Of a stretch of 35,186 nucleotides of DNA, positions 25,518 through 35,161 are shown in pieces. The position numbers and the translations under genes were made by a program. The notes beneath the pieces were generated by a model. It made no database searches. It worked only from the letters and a program-made list of their open reading frames with translations, and was not told the DNA's origin. The stretch is from an uncultured Clostridia bacterium (GTDB taxonomy: Bacteria > Bacillota > Clostridia > TANB77 > CAG-508), in assembly GCA_904384205.1 (NCBI GenBank), contig CAJFJY010000017.1, positions 1 through 35,186 of the forward strand, given 5' to 3'. Positions within the stretch are counted from its first letter, which is position 1. Every line of letters starts with the position of its first letter.

Positions 25518-27638
25518 ATGAATAAAAAAGAAGAAGTAATATTAAATTTGATGAAAGATGATGATTATGTGCCGATGAAGGCTAAGGAGTTAGCCATGAT
25601 ATTAGGAGTTCCTAAAAAAGATTATAATGAATTTTTGGAAATTTTAAATAATCTTGAAATGAATTTTAAAATAGGAAAAAATAAGAAAAAAAGGTATAGA
25701 GTAATCGAAGAAGATTATCAAGAGGGAATATACAGGAGAAATGCAAAAGGATACGGATTTGTAAAAATAGAAGGACAAGATGAAGAAGTATACATATCAA
25801 AAGAAAATTCTTTAAATGCATTAAATGGAGATAAAGTTGTAATCGAGATAATAGAAGAAAAGAACAAAGTAAAGAGTGCAGAAGGAAAAATAAAGAGGAT
25901 TATTAAACATGAAAAAGAGACTGTTGTAGGGACATTTCAAAATAATAAAAATTTCGGTTTTGTAATTCCAGATGATAGAAATTTCGGAACAGATATATTT
26001 ATATCTAAAAACGATTTTGGAAAAGCAAGAGATGGTCATAAAGTCTTAGTTAAAATTACAAAATATCCAATGAATAATAAAAAAGCAGAGGGTAAAGTAA
26101 TAGAAGTATTAGGAAAACCAAATGAGGCAGGCATAGACATGCTTTCTCTGATTAAAGAATATAATTTGCCTTCAAAATTTCCAGAACCAGTTGTAGAAGA
26201 AGCAAAAAAATATGGAAAAGAAATAGACAAAAAAGATATAAAAAATAGAGTCGATTTAAGAAATGATATAATTTTTACAATAGATGGAGAAGATGCCAAA
26301 GATTTAGATGATGCAGTAAGAGTAGAAAAACTTAAAAATGGAAACTATAAGCTAGATGTCCATATTGCAGATGTTAGCAACTATGTAAAAGAAGGCAGTT
26401 TATTAGATAGAGAAGCTCTAATTAGAGGAACTAGTATATATATGCTAGGAAGAGTTATTCCAATGCTTCCAAGAGAATTATCAAATGGAATTTGTAGCTT
26501 AAATGCAGGAGAAGATAGATTTACACTTTCTTGTTCAATGGAAATAGATCCAAAAGGAAATGTAATATCATCAGAAGTATATAAAGGCGTTATCAATGTT
26601 ACAGAAAGAATGAATTATCATGATGTACAAGCAATACTAGATAAATCTGATGAAAAAGTATTAAAAAAATATGAAAAATATATAAAAGACTTTGAATTAA
26701 TGACAGAATTAGCTAACATACTAAAAGAAAAAAGGCTAAATGCAGGTTATTTGAATCTAGATATACCAGAAAGCAAAATAGATTTAGATATAAATGGACA
26801 TGCTATAAATGTAGGAAAATATGAAACAAGTTTTAGTAATGAAATAATAGAACAATTTATGCTAACTGCAAACGAAACAGTAGCAGAAAAGTTTTATTGG
26901 CTAGATGCACCATTTATATACAGAGTACATGAAGAACCAGATTTAGATAAAGTAAAAGAGTTAAATAAGTTTTTATTTGATTTTGGATTAAGAATAAAAA
27001 TAGTAGGAGATAAAGTATATCCAAAAGAATTTGAAAAAGTATTAGAAGAAATAAAAGGAAAAGAAGAAGAAAGAGTAATATCAACATTAATATTAAGAAC
27101 ATTAAAAGTTGCAAGGTATGAAGCAGAAAATAAAGGACATTTTGGAATAGCAAGTAAATGTTATTGCCATTTTACATCTCCAATTAGAAGATATCCAGAT
27201 TTATTTATACATAGAGTAATATCAAAATATTTAGAACAAAGTTATAATGTAGATGAAGAATTTGTGGAAGATTATAAGGAAAAAGCAACATCAAGAGCAT
27301 ATCAGTCATCAGAAAGAGAAAAAATAGCAACAAAAGTGGAAAGAGATAGTGAAGACCTTAAAAAAGCAGAATATATGGAATCTAAAATCGGAGAGGAATA
27401 CGAAGGAATTATATCATCTGTTACACAATTTGGAATATTTGTGGAACTAGAAAATACTGTAGAAGGTTTAATTAGATTTGAAGATTTAGGAGATGAATAT
27501 TTCATATATGATGAAAACAGAAAAAGGCTAATAGGAGAAAAGAGCCACAAAACATATAAAATAGGAGATAAAATAAAAATAAGAGTAAAAAAAGCTAACA
27601 AAATGTTAAGACAAATAGATTTTGAAATTTGCCAATAG
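25518..27638 (+). CDS. rnr: ribonuclease R
   Basis: RNB motifs DGEDAKDLDDAV, RVHEEPD, HFTSPIRRYPDLFIHR; C-terminal S1 domain. Confidence 0.97.
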   Translation: MNKKEEVILNLMKDDDYVPMKAKELAMILGVPKKDYNEFLEILNNLEMNFKIGKNKKKRYRVIEEDYQEGIYRRNAKGYGFVKIEGQDEEVYISKENSLNALNGDKVVIEIIEEKNKVKSAEGKIKRIIKHEKETVVGTFQNNKNFGFVIPDDRNFGTDIFISKNDFGKARDGHKVLVKITKYPMNNKKAEGKVIEVLGKPNEAGIDMLSLIKEYNLPSKFPEPVVEEAKKYGKEIDKKDIKNRVDLRNDIIFTIDGEDAKDLDDAVRVEKLKNGNYKLDVHIADVSNYVKEGSLLDREALIRGTSIYMLGRVIPMLPRELSNGICSLNAGEDRFTLSCSMEIDPKGNVISSEVYKGVINVTERMNYHDVQAILDKSDEKVLKKYEKYIKDFELMTELANILKEKRLNAGYLNLDIPESKIDLDINGHAINVGKYETSFSNEIIEQFMLTANETVAEKFYWLDAPFIYRVHEEPDLDKVKELNKFLFDFGLRIKIVGDKVYPKEFEKVLEEIKGKEEERVISTLILRTLKVARYEAENKGHFGIASKCYCHFTSPIRRYPDLFIHRVISKYLEQSYNVDEEFVEDYKEKATSRAYQSSEREKIATKVERDSEDLKKAEYMESKIGEEYEGIISSVTQFGIFVELENTVEGLIRFEDLGDEYFIYDENRKRLIGEKSHKTYKIGDKIKIRVKKANKMLRQIDFEICQ

Positions 27639-27775
27639 GGACGGACTCAGGGAAAAAGGGGGAAAAAGGGGACGGACCCCAAAATCCCTCCTGTATTAAA
27701 TAGTAATAAAGTTAAATATTAAGGAGGGATTTTGGGGTCCGTCCCCTTTTTCCCTGAGTCCGTCCCTATTGGCAA
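27629..27775. repeat. 147-bp near-perfect inverted repeat (GGGACGG family), probable bidirectional terminator
   Basis: Right arm 27722-27775 (54 nt) is the reverse complement of left arm 27629-27692 except for a 10-nt tandem duplication in the left arm. Confidence 0.95.
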
Positions 27776-27777
27776 TT

Positions 27778-27957
27778 TTAAACATTAATAAACATTAAGA
27801 TATTAGAAAATATAACTGCAACAATTCCAGTAATGATAAACGAAATTCCACCAAATTTATTATTTTCTTCTTTAATTTCATATATTCCATAAGCAATACA
27901 TCTAAGCAAAATATATAAAGTAAAAATTAAAAATATAATATCAAATATTAAAGACAT
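27778..27957 (-). CDS. small two-TM protein, germinant-receptor D-subunit-like
   Basis: Start MSLIFDIIF at 27957 with GGAGG SD; two TM segments separated by EIKEENNKFGGI; last gene of the ger operon. Confidence 0.65.
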   Translation of the reverse strand: MSLIFDIIFLIFTLYILLRCIAYGIYEIKEENNKFGGISFIITGIVAVIFSNILMFINV

Positions 27958-27980
27958 AAGAACCTCCATATAATACACGA

Positions 27981-29207
27981 TTACATTAATAAAAATCCAG
28001 ATTTTACATTTGTATCAACTGTTACATCAAAGAAAGAATTTTTGTAATTTTTTTGCCAATTATATTTACCACTTTCTTCAAGAGTAAAGAAATTATTCAA
28101 AGCATGTTCTCCAAAACCATTTATGTCACTATTTAAGTCCTTAGAAGTTTTGTATAAATAACTTGTAAATACAGATCTTAAATAACTATTACATGATTCA
28201 GAAATAGCAATTAAATTTACATTATCTAAATAATCAGAAGTTTTAGTCATTGAATAAATTCTTCCTGTAAATTTATAGTCGACTTTTATATATGGAGAAC
28301 CATTTATAATATCTACATTAATTCTGCAATCTTTAGCAGGTGTTAGATAAATATCTATATATTTACTATCATCATTAGGAGCAGGAACAGAAATTAGAAA
28401 GCCATCAATATCATTTCTAGTACATAAAAAACATAAATTTTCAATAGCAGTTAATTCTCCAACTAATTTATCATCTTTAAACACAGCAAGACCAACATTT
28501 TCAGAACGCAAATCTCCTGTAACAGAAGAGTCGTTTGCTTTTATTGCAGAATCTTTTTGAGAGTTAATGCTAGTATCTGGATTATTCTGTTCTGAATTAA
28601 TTCCGCCTAATATTGCAAAAGCCTCACAATTTTTGCAATTCAAATGATTAAAAAAATCACCTATTGTTGCATCTGTAGTAAAGCCTGTATACTGGCTAGA
28701 GTTATTATAAACTTCATAATACTTTGTTAAAAGTGGCTCTAATAATGGCTTAGAGTTTTCGATATAAGACTTAGCAGAACATTTACTAATTACTATATTT
28801 GTTGATGGTCTAACTTGATTATCATTCATTAATGTAAAAATTTCATCAGAAATGCCCTGTGATGCTAATTCTTCTGAAAATACAATTAACTTGCAATGAG
28901 ATAAACTCAATTCTTTTCCTATATATGAATTCATAAGATTTATTGCAGAACTTATAGAAGATGCATTTATAGTGTTTATTATTGATTCAGCCTTTTCCGT
29001 AGTTCCAGTTTCTGAAACAGATGAAGCAGGAGTAAATTGGAATGTAACTTTTAAATTATTATTTTCAGAAGTATCTATAGCCATTGCAACGACTATTGCA
29101 ATATTACTTAAATTTATTGCTCTATATGAAGAATTAAAGCCAATTGTAAGTACTATAATAATGAAGAAAATAATAATTTTTTTAATTTTGTTCTTGATTT
29201 TGGACAC
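27981..29207 (-). CDS. Ger(x)C-family spore germination protein
   Basis: INLSNIAIVVAMAIDTSENNNLKVTFQF resembles the GerAC N-terminal domain; operon context. Confidence 0.85.
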   Translation of the reverse strand: MSKIKNKIKKIIIFFIIIVLTIGFNSSYRAINLSNIAIVVAMAIDTSENNNLKVTFQFTPASSVSETGTTEKAESIINTINASSISSAINLMNSYIGKELSLSHCKLIVFSEELASQGISDEIFTLMNDNQVRPSTNIVISKCSAKSYIENSKPLLEPLLTKYYEVYNNSSQYTGFTTDATIGDFFNHLNCKNCEAFAILGGINSEQNNPDTSINSQKDSAIKANDSSVTGDLRSENVGLAVFKDDKLVGELTAIENLCFLCTRNDIDGFLISVPAPNDDSKYIDIYLTPAKDCRINVDIINGSPYIKVDYKFTGRIYSMTKTSDYLDNVNLIAISESCNSYLRSVFTSYLYKTSKDLNSDINGFGEHALNNFFTLEESGKYNWQKNYKNSFFDVTVDTNVKSGFLLM

Positions 29208-30288
29208 CTTCTTTCTTTTTTCTTATATTTGCAAAAATAAGAATTGCAAAACTTAATAAAAATACAACAGCTAATATAATGTATTTATAAACTGTATCTC
29301 CAATAAATCTAGAATCAGCAATAGTCTTTGGAAGTAATGCAATACCAAATATGAATAAAGGAAATATAAATGCCAAAGGTTTTAAGTATTTAATTTTAGT
29401 TATTTTCTTAAACGCAAACATCGAAAAATGACAAGCAATACTTAAATAACAACATATTTCTAAAACCCATATTAAAAGAAAAATTGCATCTAATCGTTGA
29501 AAAAATGTTCCAAATTCTATATAACTTGCAGCAGTATATAATGGTAATATTTCGTCTACTGTATCAAAAAACGAAAACATAAATAAAATAGTAGATGTGC
29601 AAAGTAATAAATAAAAAACACAGACCAAAACAGATGTAATTGCAATTTTTTTCATTTTCTCAGGTTCTTTTAATAATGGAGGTATAAAATATAAACAAGA
29701 AATACCACCAAATGCTACAATATTTCCAATTCCATAGATAAAAGTGTTATATATTCCATCTCCTAATATTGGTAATGCTCTTTGAAATGAAAAATTTTGT
29801 ATATTACCTATAAAGAGAAATATAATACTTATAATTACAATAGGTAAAATAATTGAAACAGCTTTAACATTTGAAGAAAAGTGTAATGTATTGGTATAAC
29901 AAAGAGTTACTATAAAAGCCAAAATAATAAATGCAATATTGGTATTTGGAAAATAAATTACTTTTAATCCTTCAGCAAAATTTCTTAAAAGAATACCAGA
30001 GCTACTTAAAAAATATACTATAAAAATTATGCCAATTATGTTTTTTAGAAAAGGACCTCCTAGATATTCTGAAACATCAATAATATCTTGACCTTGGAAT
30101 TTTTTAAATAATTGATATATAAGATAAGCTAATATCAGTGCTAGTATAGAAACATATATAAGATTTAATATAGTTGCAGATTTTGTTTCTTTTAAAAGTG
30201 TAGTAGGTAAAGTAACTATAGTATGTGATACAATTACTGTGACAACTAGCATAATAGCTTGTTTGGTTGTTATCTTTAAATCAGGCAT
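29182..30288 (-). CDS. GerAB-type endospore germination permease
   Basis: Multi-TM; ITTKQAIMLVVTVIVSHTIVTLPTTLL; QGQDIIDVSEYLGGPF. Confidence 0.88.
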   Translation of the reverse strand: MPDLKITTKQAIMLVVTVIVSHTIVTLPTTLLKETKSATILNLIYVSILALILAYLIYQLFKKFQGQDIIDVSEYLGGPFLKNIIGIIFIVYFLSSSGILLRNFAEGLKVIYFPNTNIAFIILAFIVTLCYTNTLHFSSNVKAVSIILPIVIISIIFLFIGNIQNFSFQRALPILGDGIYNTFIYGIGNIVAFGGISCLYFIPPLLKEPEKMKKIAITSVLVCVFYLLLCTSTILFMFSFFDTVDEILPLYTAASYIEFGTFFQRLDAIFLLIWVLEICCYLSIACHFSMFAFKKITKIKYLKPLAFIFPLFIFGIALLPKTIADSRFIGDTVYKYIILAVVFLLSFAILIFANIRKKKEGVQNQEQN

Positions 30289-30378
30289 TAAAAACTCCTT
30301 TCATAATTAATAAATTATTATATTTTAATGATATTAAAATTTTCATGTTACTGACAGTAAAAAGTAATTTATTAATAA

Positions 30379-32073
30379 TTATTTATTTTGATACTTCCAT
30401 TTCATAGAAATATGTTCTTGTTTTTTGTCTTTTTGTGCATTTAAAAAACTTGCTCTATATTCTCTTTTCCAAATAGGGGGAAGAAAATAGCCATAACCTT
30501 TTGTGTTTTCTAAACTAGATACACCAACCATATATGGAACTCCAAATGATTTTGTATCACAAAGAATAGCTAAATAAACAAATAAACCTAATGCAATGCC
30601 AAGGAAACCTGCGGCATAGCCTAAAAAGATAAATAAATATCTAAAATACCTTAAGTGAAAGCCAAAAGTATAATCAGGAATTGCGAATGATGATATACCA
30701 GTAATTGCAACAATAATAATCAATATTGGACTTACAATTCCCGCACTAACAGCAGCTTGACCTAAAATAATACCGCCAACAATACCTATAGTAGAACCTA
30801 TAGGTGATGGAATACGAAGACCAGCTTCTCTAATTAAATCAAAAGAAACTTCCATAATTAAAAGTTCAAAGATTACAGGGAATGGTACAGTATCTCTTGA
30901 AGCAAGTATTGAGAAAAGAAGTTCAGTAGGTAAAAATTCTTGGTGAAAGCTTGTTATTGCTACATATAACCCAGGTAATAATAATGCAAAAGTAGCAGCA
31001 ATAAATCTAATAGCTTTTATAAAATTAGAATAATTGGCTTTCAAATTTCTATCATCAGGAGATTTCAAAAAATCTACAAAAACAGCTGGAGTAATTAACG
31101 CATAAGGCGAACCATTTACAATAATAACAACCCTACCTTCTAGTAAATAAGCAGAAGCTTTATCTGGTCTTTCAGTTGACAAAATATCTGGAACAGATAA
31201 ATCATTTTCATCAGAAATTAATTCTTCTAATTGACCAGCAGAAAGTAGTGCATCAACACCAAGATTATTTAATCTATATCTTACTTCTCCAATTAAATCA
31301 GTATTTGCTATATTTTTTATATAACATAAACAACACTTTGTTTTTGAAACTTTTCCAATAGGAATATTTTCGATTGTTAGATTTTCATTATTAATAATTC
31401 TTCTTAAAAGAGAAGTATTAGTTCTTATATTTTCAACAAAAGCTTCGTGAGAACCTTTTATAACAATTTCATTTGTAGGTTTTTCAACGCTTCTTTGCTG
31501 AAATCCTTTGATTTCTATATTAAAAGCAATTGGTAAAGTATCTACAAATAATGCACAATTTCCAGAATTAATACCAGAAAAACATTCTGAAAAAGTCTTA
31601 ACCTCTTTCAAATCATTTTGAGGAATTAAGCAATTTTTTAAATAATCGCTTAAATTAAATTTTTTGACTTTTCGAATAGTAACATTATTAGTAACAGACT
31701 CATATACAACTTTGTTTTGGTCTCCTTCAAACAAATTATTTTTGTTTCTCATCATTAAAGGCTCTAAAACAAAGTCATTTAGCATTTGAGTATTTATCAT
31801 ACCATCAAAATATAAAATAAATGCGTGAAATTGTTTACCTCTAGCATTTAGAGTAAATTCTCTTAATACAATATCACTATTTATTAATGTATTATACTTA
31901 CTTTTTACATAATCTAAATTGACATTTACACTAGAAAAAATTTTAGTCTTATCTTCAGAAAAATTGTCTTCTTTATTTTCATCTTGTTCATATGGCTTTT
32001 CTAAAAGGGAAAAGGAATAATCATTTTCTGGTGTATATTTAATTAAATTTGAAAATATATTTTTTATATTCAT
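30379..32073 (-). CDS. GerA-family spore germination protein (A subunit)
   Basis: RPDKASAYLLEGRVVIIVNGSPYALITPAVFVDFLKSPDDR; PFPVIFELLIMEVSFDLIREAGLRIP. Start MNIKN at 32073 has GGAG SD. Confidence 0.93.
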   Translation of the reverse strand: MNIKNIFSNLIKYTPENDYSFSLLEKPYEQDENKEDNFSEDKTKIFSSVNVNLDYVKSKYNTLINSDIVLREFTLNARGKQFHAFILYFDGMINTQMLNDFVLEPLMMRNKNNLFEGDQNKVVYESVTNNVTIRKVKKFNLSDYLKNCLIPQNDLKEVKTFSECFSGINSGNCALFVDTLPIAFNIEIKGFQQRSVEKPTNEIVIKGSHEAFVENIRTNTSLLRRIINNENLTIENIPIGKVSKTKCCLCYIKNIANTDLIGEVRYRLNNLGVDALLSAGQLEELISDENDLSVPDILSTERPDKASAYLLEGRVVIIVNGSPYALITPAVFVDFLKSPDDRNLKANYSNFIKAIRFIAATFALLLPGLYVAITSFHQEFLPTELLFSILASRDTVPFPVIFELLIMEVSFDLIREAGLRIPSPIGSTIGIVGGIILGQAAVSAGIVSPILIIIVAITGISSFAIPDYTFGFHLRYFRYLFIFLGYAAGFLGIALGLFVYLAILCDTKSFGVPYMVGVSSLENTKGYGYFLPPIWKREYRASFLNAQKDKKQEHISMKWKYQNK

Positions 32074-32151
32074 TTTAAACTCCATAAAAATCTTTTATAC
32101 TATTATTTCTAAAATTTGAAAAAATATACATTGTGAGTGTATAAAATCGAA

Positions 32152-32245
32152 TTGTTTCTAGACAAACTTATAAATTTTTATTGAGACAAAATTATTTAAA
32201 AGGAGCTACACAATAAAAAGCAAGAATTTCTTGCTATTTTTCTTT
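32152..32245 (+). ncRNA. candidate orphan small RNA between divergent gerA and the PD-(D/E)XK gene
   Basis: TTGAAA-N18-TATAAA promoter-like sequence (32116-32145) and hairpin AGCAAG-aattt-CTTGCT + T-rich tail; no plus-strand gene upstream. Confidence 0.35.
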
Positions 32246-32321
32246 TTCTATAGTAGAATAACAGTATCAAAGCTAGGTAAAATATAAGTGTATAGATAAT
32301 AAAAGGAAGGAGCGTAAATAC

Positions 32322-33989
32322 ATGAAAGGCATAGGTATAGGAATAAGTGATTTTAAAATGTTAAGATTAAGAAAAAATTATTATATAGATAAAACAATGT
32401 ATATAAAACATATAATAGACAATCAAGCAAGCGTAATATTATTAACAAGACCACGAAGATTCGGAAAAACATTAAATATGAGTATGCTAAAATACTATTT
32501 TGACAGTACAGCAAAAGATAGTAAAGAGCTATTTGAAGGCTTAAAAATAATGGAACAAGGAGAAGAATATACATCAAAATTAGGATATTATCCAGTAATA
32601 TATTTAACATTAAAAGACGCAGGACTAATGAATTATGATTTAATGATTATGCAACTTAAAACAATAATGATGGAATTATATTATGAGCATAAATATTTAT
32701 TAGAAGGACAAATGTCAGAAGGAGAAAGAACAATATTTAATAAAATATTATCAGCAAATGCAAATGATGTTGACTTAATAAATTCAGTAAAGATGTTATC
32801 AAAACTTTTAAATCAATATTTTAATAAACCAGTAATACTACTAATAGACGAATATGACGTACCACTACAAAATGCATATGTAGAAGGATATTATGATGAA
32901 GCAGTAAAATTCTTCAAAACATTTTATGGAACAACATTTAAAGATAATCCATATTTAGAAAAAACAGTACTAACAGGAGTAAGTAGAGTAGCAAAAGAAA
33001 GTATATTTAGTGGGGCAAATAACTTTAAAGTATTTACAATATTAGATAATGAATTTAGCGAAGATTTTGGAATAACAGAAGAGGAAACGGATAAAATCAT
33101 AAAAGATTTTAACATAGAAGACGAAAAAGAAGAAATAAAAAAATGGTATGATGGATATACAATAGGAAATACAACAGGTATATATAATCCATGGAGTATA
33201 TTAAATTATTTAACAGACAGAAAATTAATGCCATATTGGGTAAATACAAGTTCAAATGATTTAATAAAACTAGTATTAAAAAATTCGGTAACAGTAAAAG
33301 AAAAAATTGAAACATTATTAAGAGATGAAGAAATAGAAGTGCCAATAAACCTAGAAACAATAATAGTAGGAATAGAAAATGACGAAGATAATATATGGGG
33401 ACTAATGCTCCAAACAGGATATTTAAAAATAACAGAGGTAGTAGATTTAGCAGTACATATATATAAAGTAAAGATTCCAAACTATGAAATAAATATATTG
33501 TTCCAACAAATAGTACATGAATGGTTTAGAAATAAAGTACCAGGGAATGACTTAAGAACTATATTAAAAGATTTAGTCACATTAGATTTTGAGAATTTTG
33601 AATATAAATTTAAAAGATTAGTAAAAGAAATGTTTAGTTATATGGATGTAGGAGAAGATACAGCAGAAAACTTTTACCATGCATTTGTATTAGGAATGTT
33701 AGTAGGACTAAAAGACACATACTATGTAAATTCAAATAGAGAATCAGGATTAGGAAGGTATGATATAATGCTAGAACCAAAAGATAAAAATGGAAATAGC
33801 TTTATAATGGAATTTAAACTATATAGTGAGGATAAAGAAGAAAGTATAGAAGAAATAATAGAAACTGCAAAAAAACAAATAGAAGAAAAAGGATATGAAA
33901 CAAACTTAAAAGAAAGAGGCTTTACAAATATAACAAAAATAGTATTTGCATTTAAGGGTAAAGAAGTAAAAATGGAAGTTGTGAATTAG
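32322..33989 (+). CDS. AAA-ATPase_like / PD-(D/E)XK nuclease superfamily protein
   Basis: YYIDKTMYIKHI, LLTRPRRFGKTLNMSML (P-loop), LLIDEYDVPLQNA, C-terminal GRYDIMLEPKDKNGNSFIMEFKLY. Confidence 0.92.
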   Translation: MKGIGIGISDFKMLRLRKNYYIDKTMYIKHIIDNQASVILLTRPRRFGKTLNMSMLKYYFDSTAKDSKELFEGLKIMEQGEEYTSKLGYYPVIYLTLKDAGLMNYDLMIMQLKTIMMELYYEHKYLLEGQMSEGERTIFNKILSANANDVDLINSVKMLSKLLNQYFNKPVILLIDEYDVPLQNAYVEGYYDEAVKFFKTFYGTTFKDNPYLEKTVLTGVSRVAKESIFSGANNFKVFTILDNEFSEDFGITEEETDKIIKDFNIEDEKEEIKKWYDGYTIGNTTGIYNPWSILNYLTDRKLMPYWVNTSSNDLIKLVLKNSVTVKEKIETLLRDEEIEVPINLETIIVGIENDEDNIWGLMLQTGYLKITEVVDLAVHIYKVKIPNYEINILFQQIVHEWFRNKVPGNDLRTILKDLVTLDFENFEYKFKRLVKEMFSYMDVGEDTAENFYHAFVLGMLVGLKDTYYVNSNRESGLGRYDIMLEPKDKNGNSFIMEFKLYSEDKEESIEEIIETAKKQIEEKGYETNLKERGFTNITKIVFAFKGKEVKMEVVN

Positions 33990-34033
33990 GGACGTATTAA
34001 AATGAACAAAAATTGTTCAAAAGGAACAGATCT
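33989..34033. repeat. GGGACG-type dispersed repeat overlapping the stop codon of 32322..33989
   Basis: GGGACGTATTAAAATGAACAAAAATTGTTCAAAAGGAACAGATC, homologous to the complement of 6585-6628. Confidence 0.65.
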
Positions 34034-34060
34034 ATTGAATATATAATTTTAATATATAAA

Positions 34061-34099
34061 AAAATCTCAGAAAAATAAAAAATAATTTCTGGGATTTTT
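34061..34099 (+). terminator. intrinsic terminator
   Basis: AAAATCTCAGAAA/TTTCTGGGATTTTT. Confidence 0.65.
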
Positions 34100-34264
34100 A
34101 ATTTTCTATAAAAAATTGCAAATAAAATTAAAATATTTTCATTAAGTAAGATACTTAATGAATAATGCTATGAATAAAACATTGAAAAGTCAATAAAAAG
34201 CAGTGAAAATAATATTAAAGATATAAATAAATTAAGAAATATAGTAAAGAAAGAAGATGATAAA

Positions 34265-35161
34265 TTGAATTTTAATATATTAGTAGAAGGATGGTTAGAA
34301 AATAAGAAAATATCCATAAAAGAATCGACTTATTGTAATTATGTATATGTAATAAATAAATATATAACACCGACATTTGAAAACATGGAAATTAAAGAAT
34401 TGCAAAATTATAATTTTAATGATTTTGTAATAGAACTTATGGAAGAACTATCAACAAAAACAGTAAGAGATATTTTATGTATTCTAAAAGCAATCTTATG
34501 CTATGTAAATGAAGAATATGATTGTAATATAAAAATTAGTAAAATCAAAAGTCCAAAATTAGTTCAAGGTAATGTTACTGTACTAAGTAATAGAGAAAAA
34601 GGAAGGTTAGAGAACTATTGTATTAGAGTAGATACATTAAAATCTATGGGAATACTCATTTGTTTAAATACTGGAATAAGAATAGGCGAATTATGTGCTT
34701 TAAAATGGAAGAATGTGGATTTAGATAAAAAGATATTATATGTAAATCATACTTTACAACGAGTTTATGATAAAAAACAAAAGAAAACTAAAATTATAAT
34801 AGATGTACCCAAAACAGCAAAATCAATAAGACAAATTCCAATATCAAATAAATTATATGAAATACTAAAGACAATAAAAAATAAATATAATGATGATAAT
34901 TTTTTCCTAACAGGAAGTAGTGAAAAGTTTATAGAACCTAGAAATTATCAAAAATATTTTAAAAATGTATTAAGAAAATGTAGAATAAAATCATATAAAT
35001 TTCACACCCTTCGTCATACATTTGCAAGTAATTGTATAGAAGTAGGAATGGATGTAAAAAGTTTAAGTGAGATGTTAGGACATTCAAGTGTTGAGATTAC
35101 ACTTAATAAATATGTTCATTCTAATTATAAATTGCAAAAAAAATACCTTGAAAAACTGTAA
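34265..35161 (+). CDS. tyrosine recombinase/phage-type integrase (TTG start)
   Basis: NTGIRIGELCALKWKNVD, HTLRHTFASNCIEVGMDVKSLSEMLGHSSVEITLNKYVH catalytic motifs. Confidence 0.93.
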   Translation: MNFNILVEGWLENKKISIKESTYCNYVYVINKYITPTFENMEIKELQNYNFNDFVIELMEELSTKTVRDILCILKAILCYVNEEYDCNIKISKIKSPKLVQGNVTVLSNREKGRLENYCIRVDTLKSMGILICLNTGIRIGELCALKWKNVDLDKKILYVNHTLQRVYDKKQKKTKIIIDVPKTAKSIRQIPISNKLYEILKTIKNKYNDDNFFLTGSSEKFIEPRNYQKYFKNVLRKCRIKSYKFHTLRHTFASNCIEVGMDVKSLSEMLGHSSVEITLNKYVHSNYKLQKKYLEKL

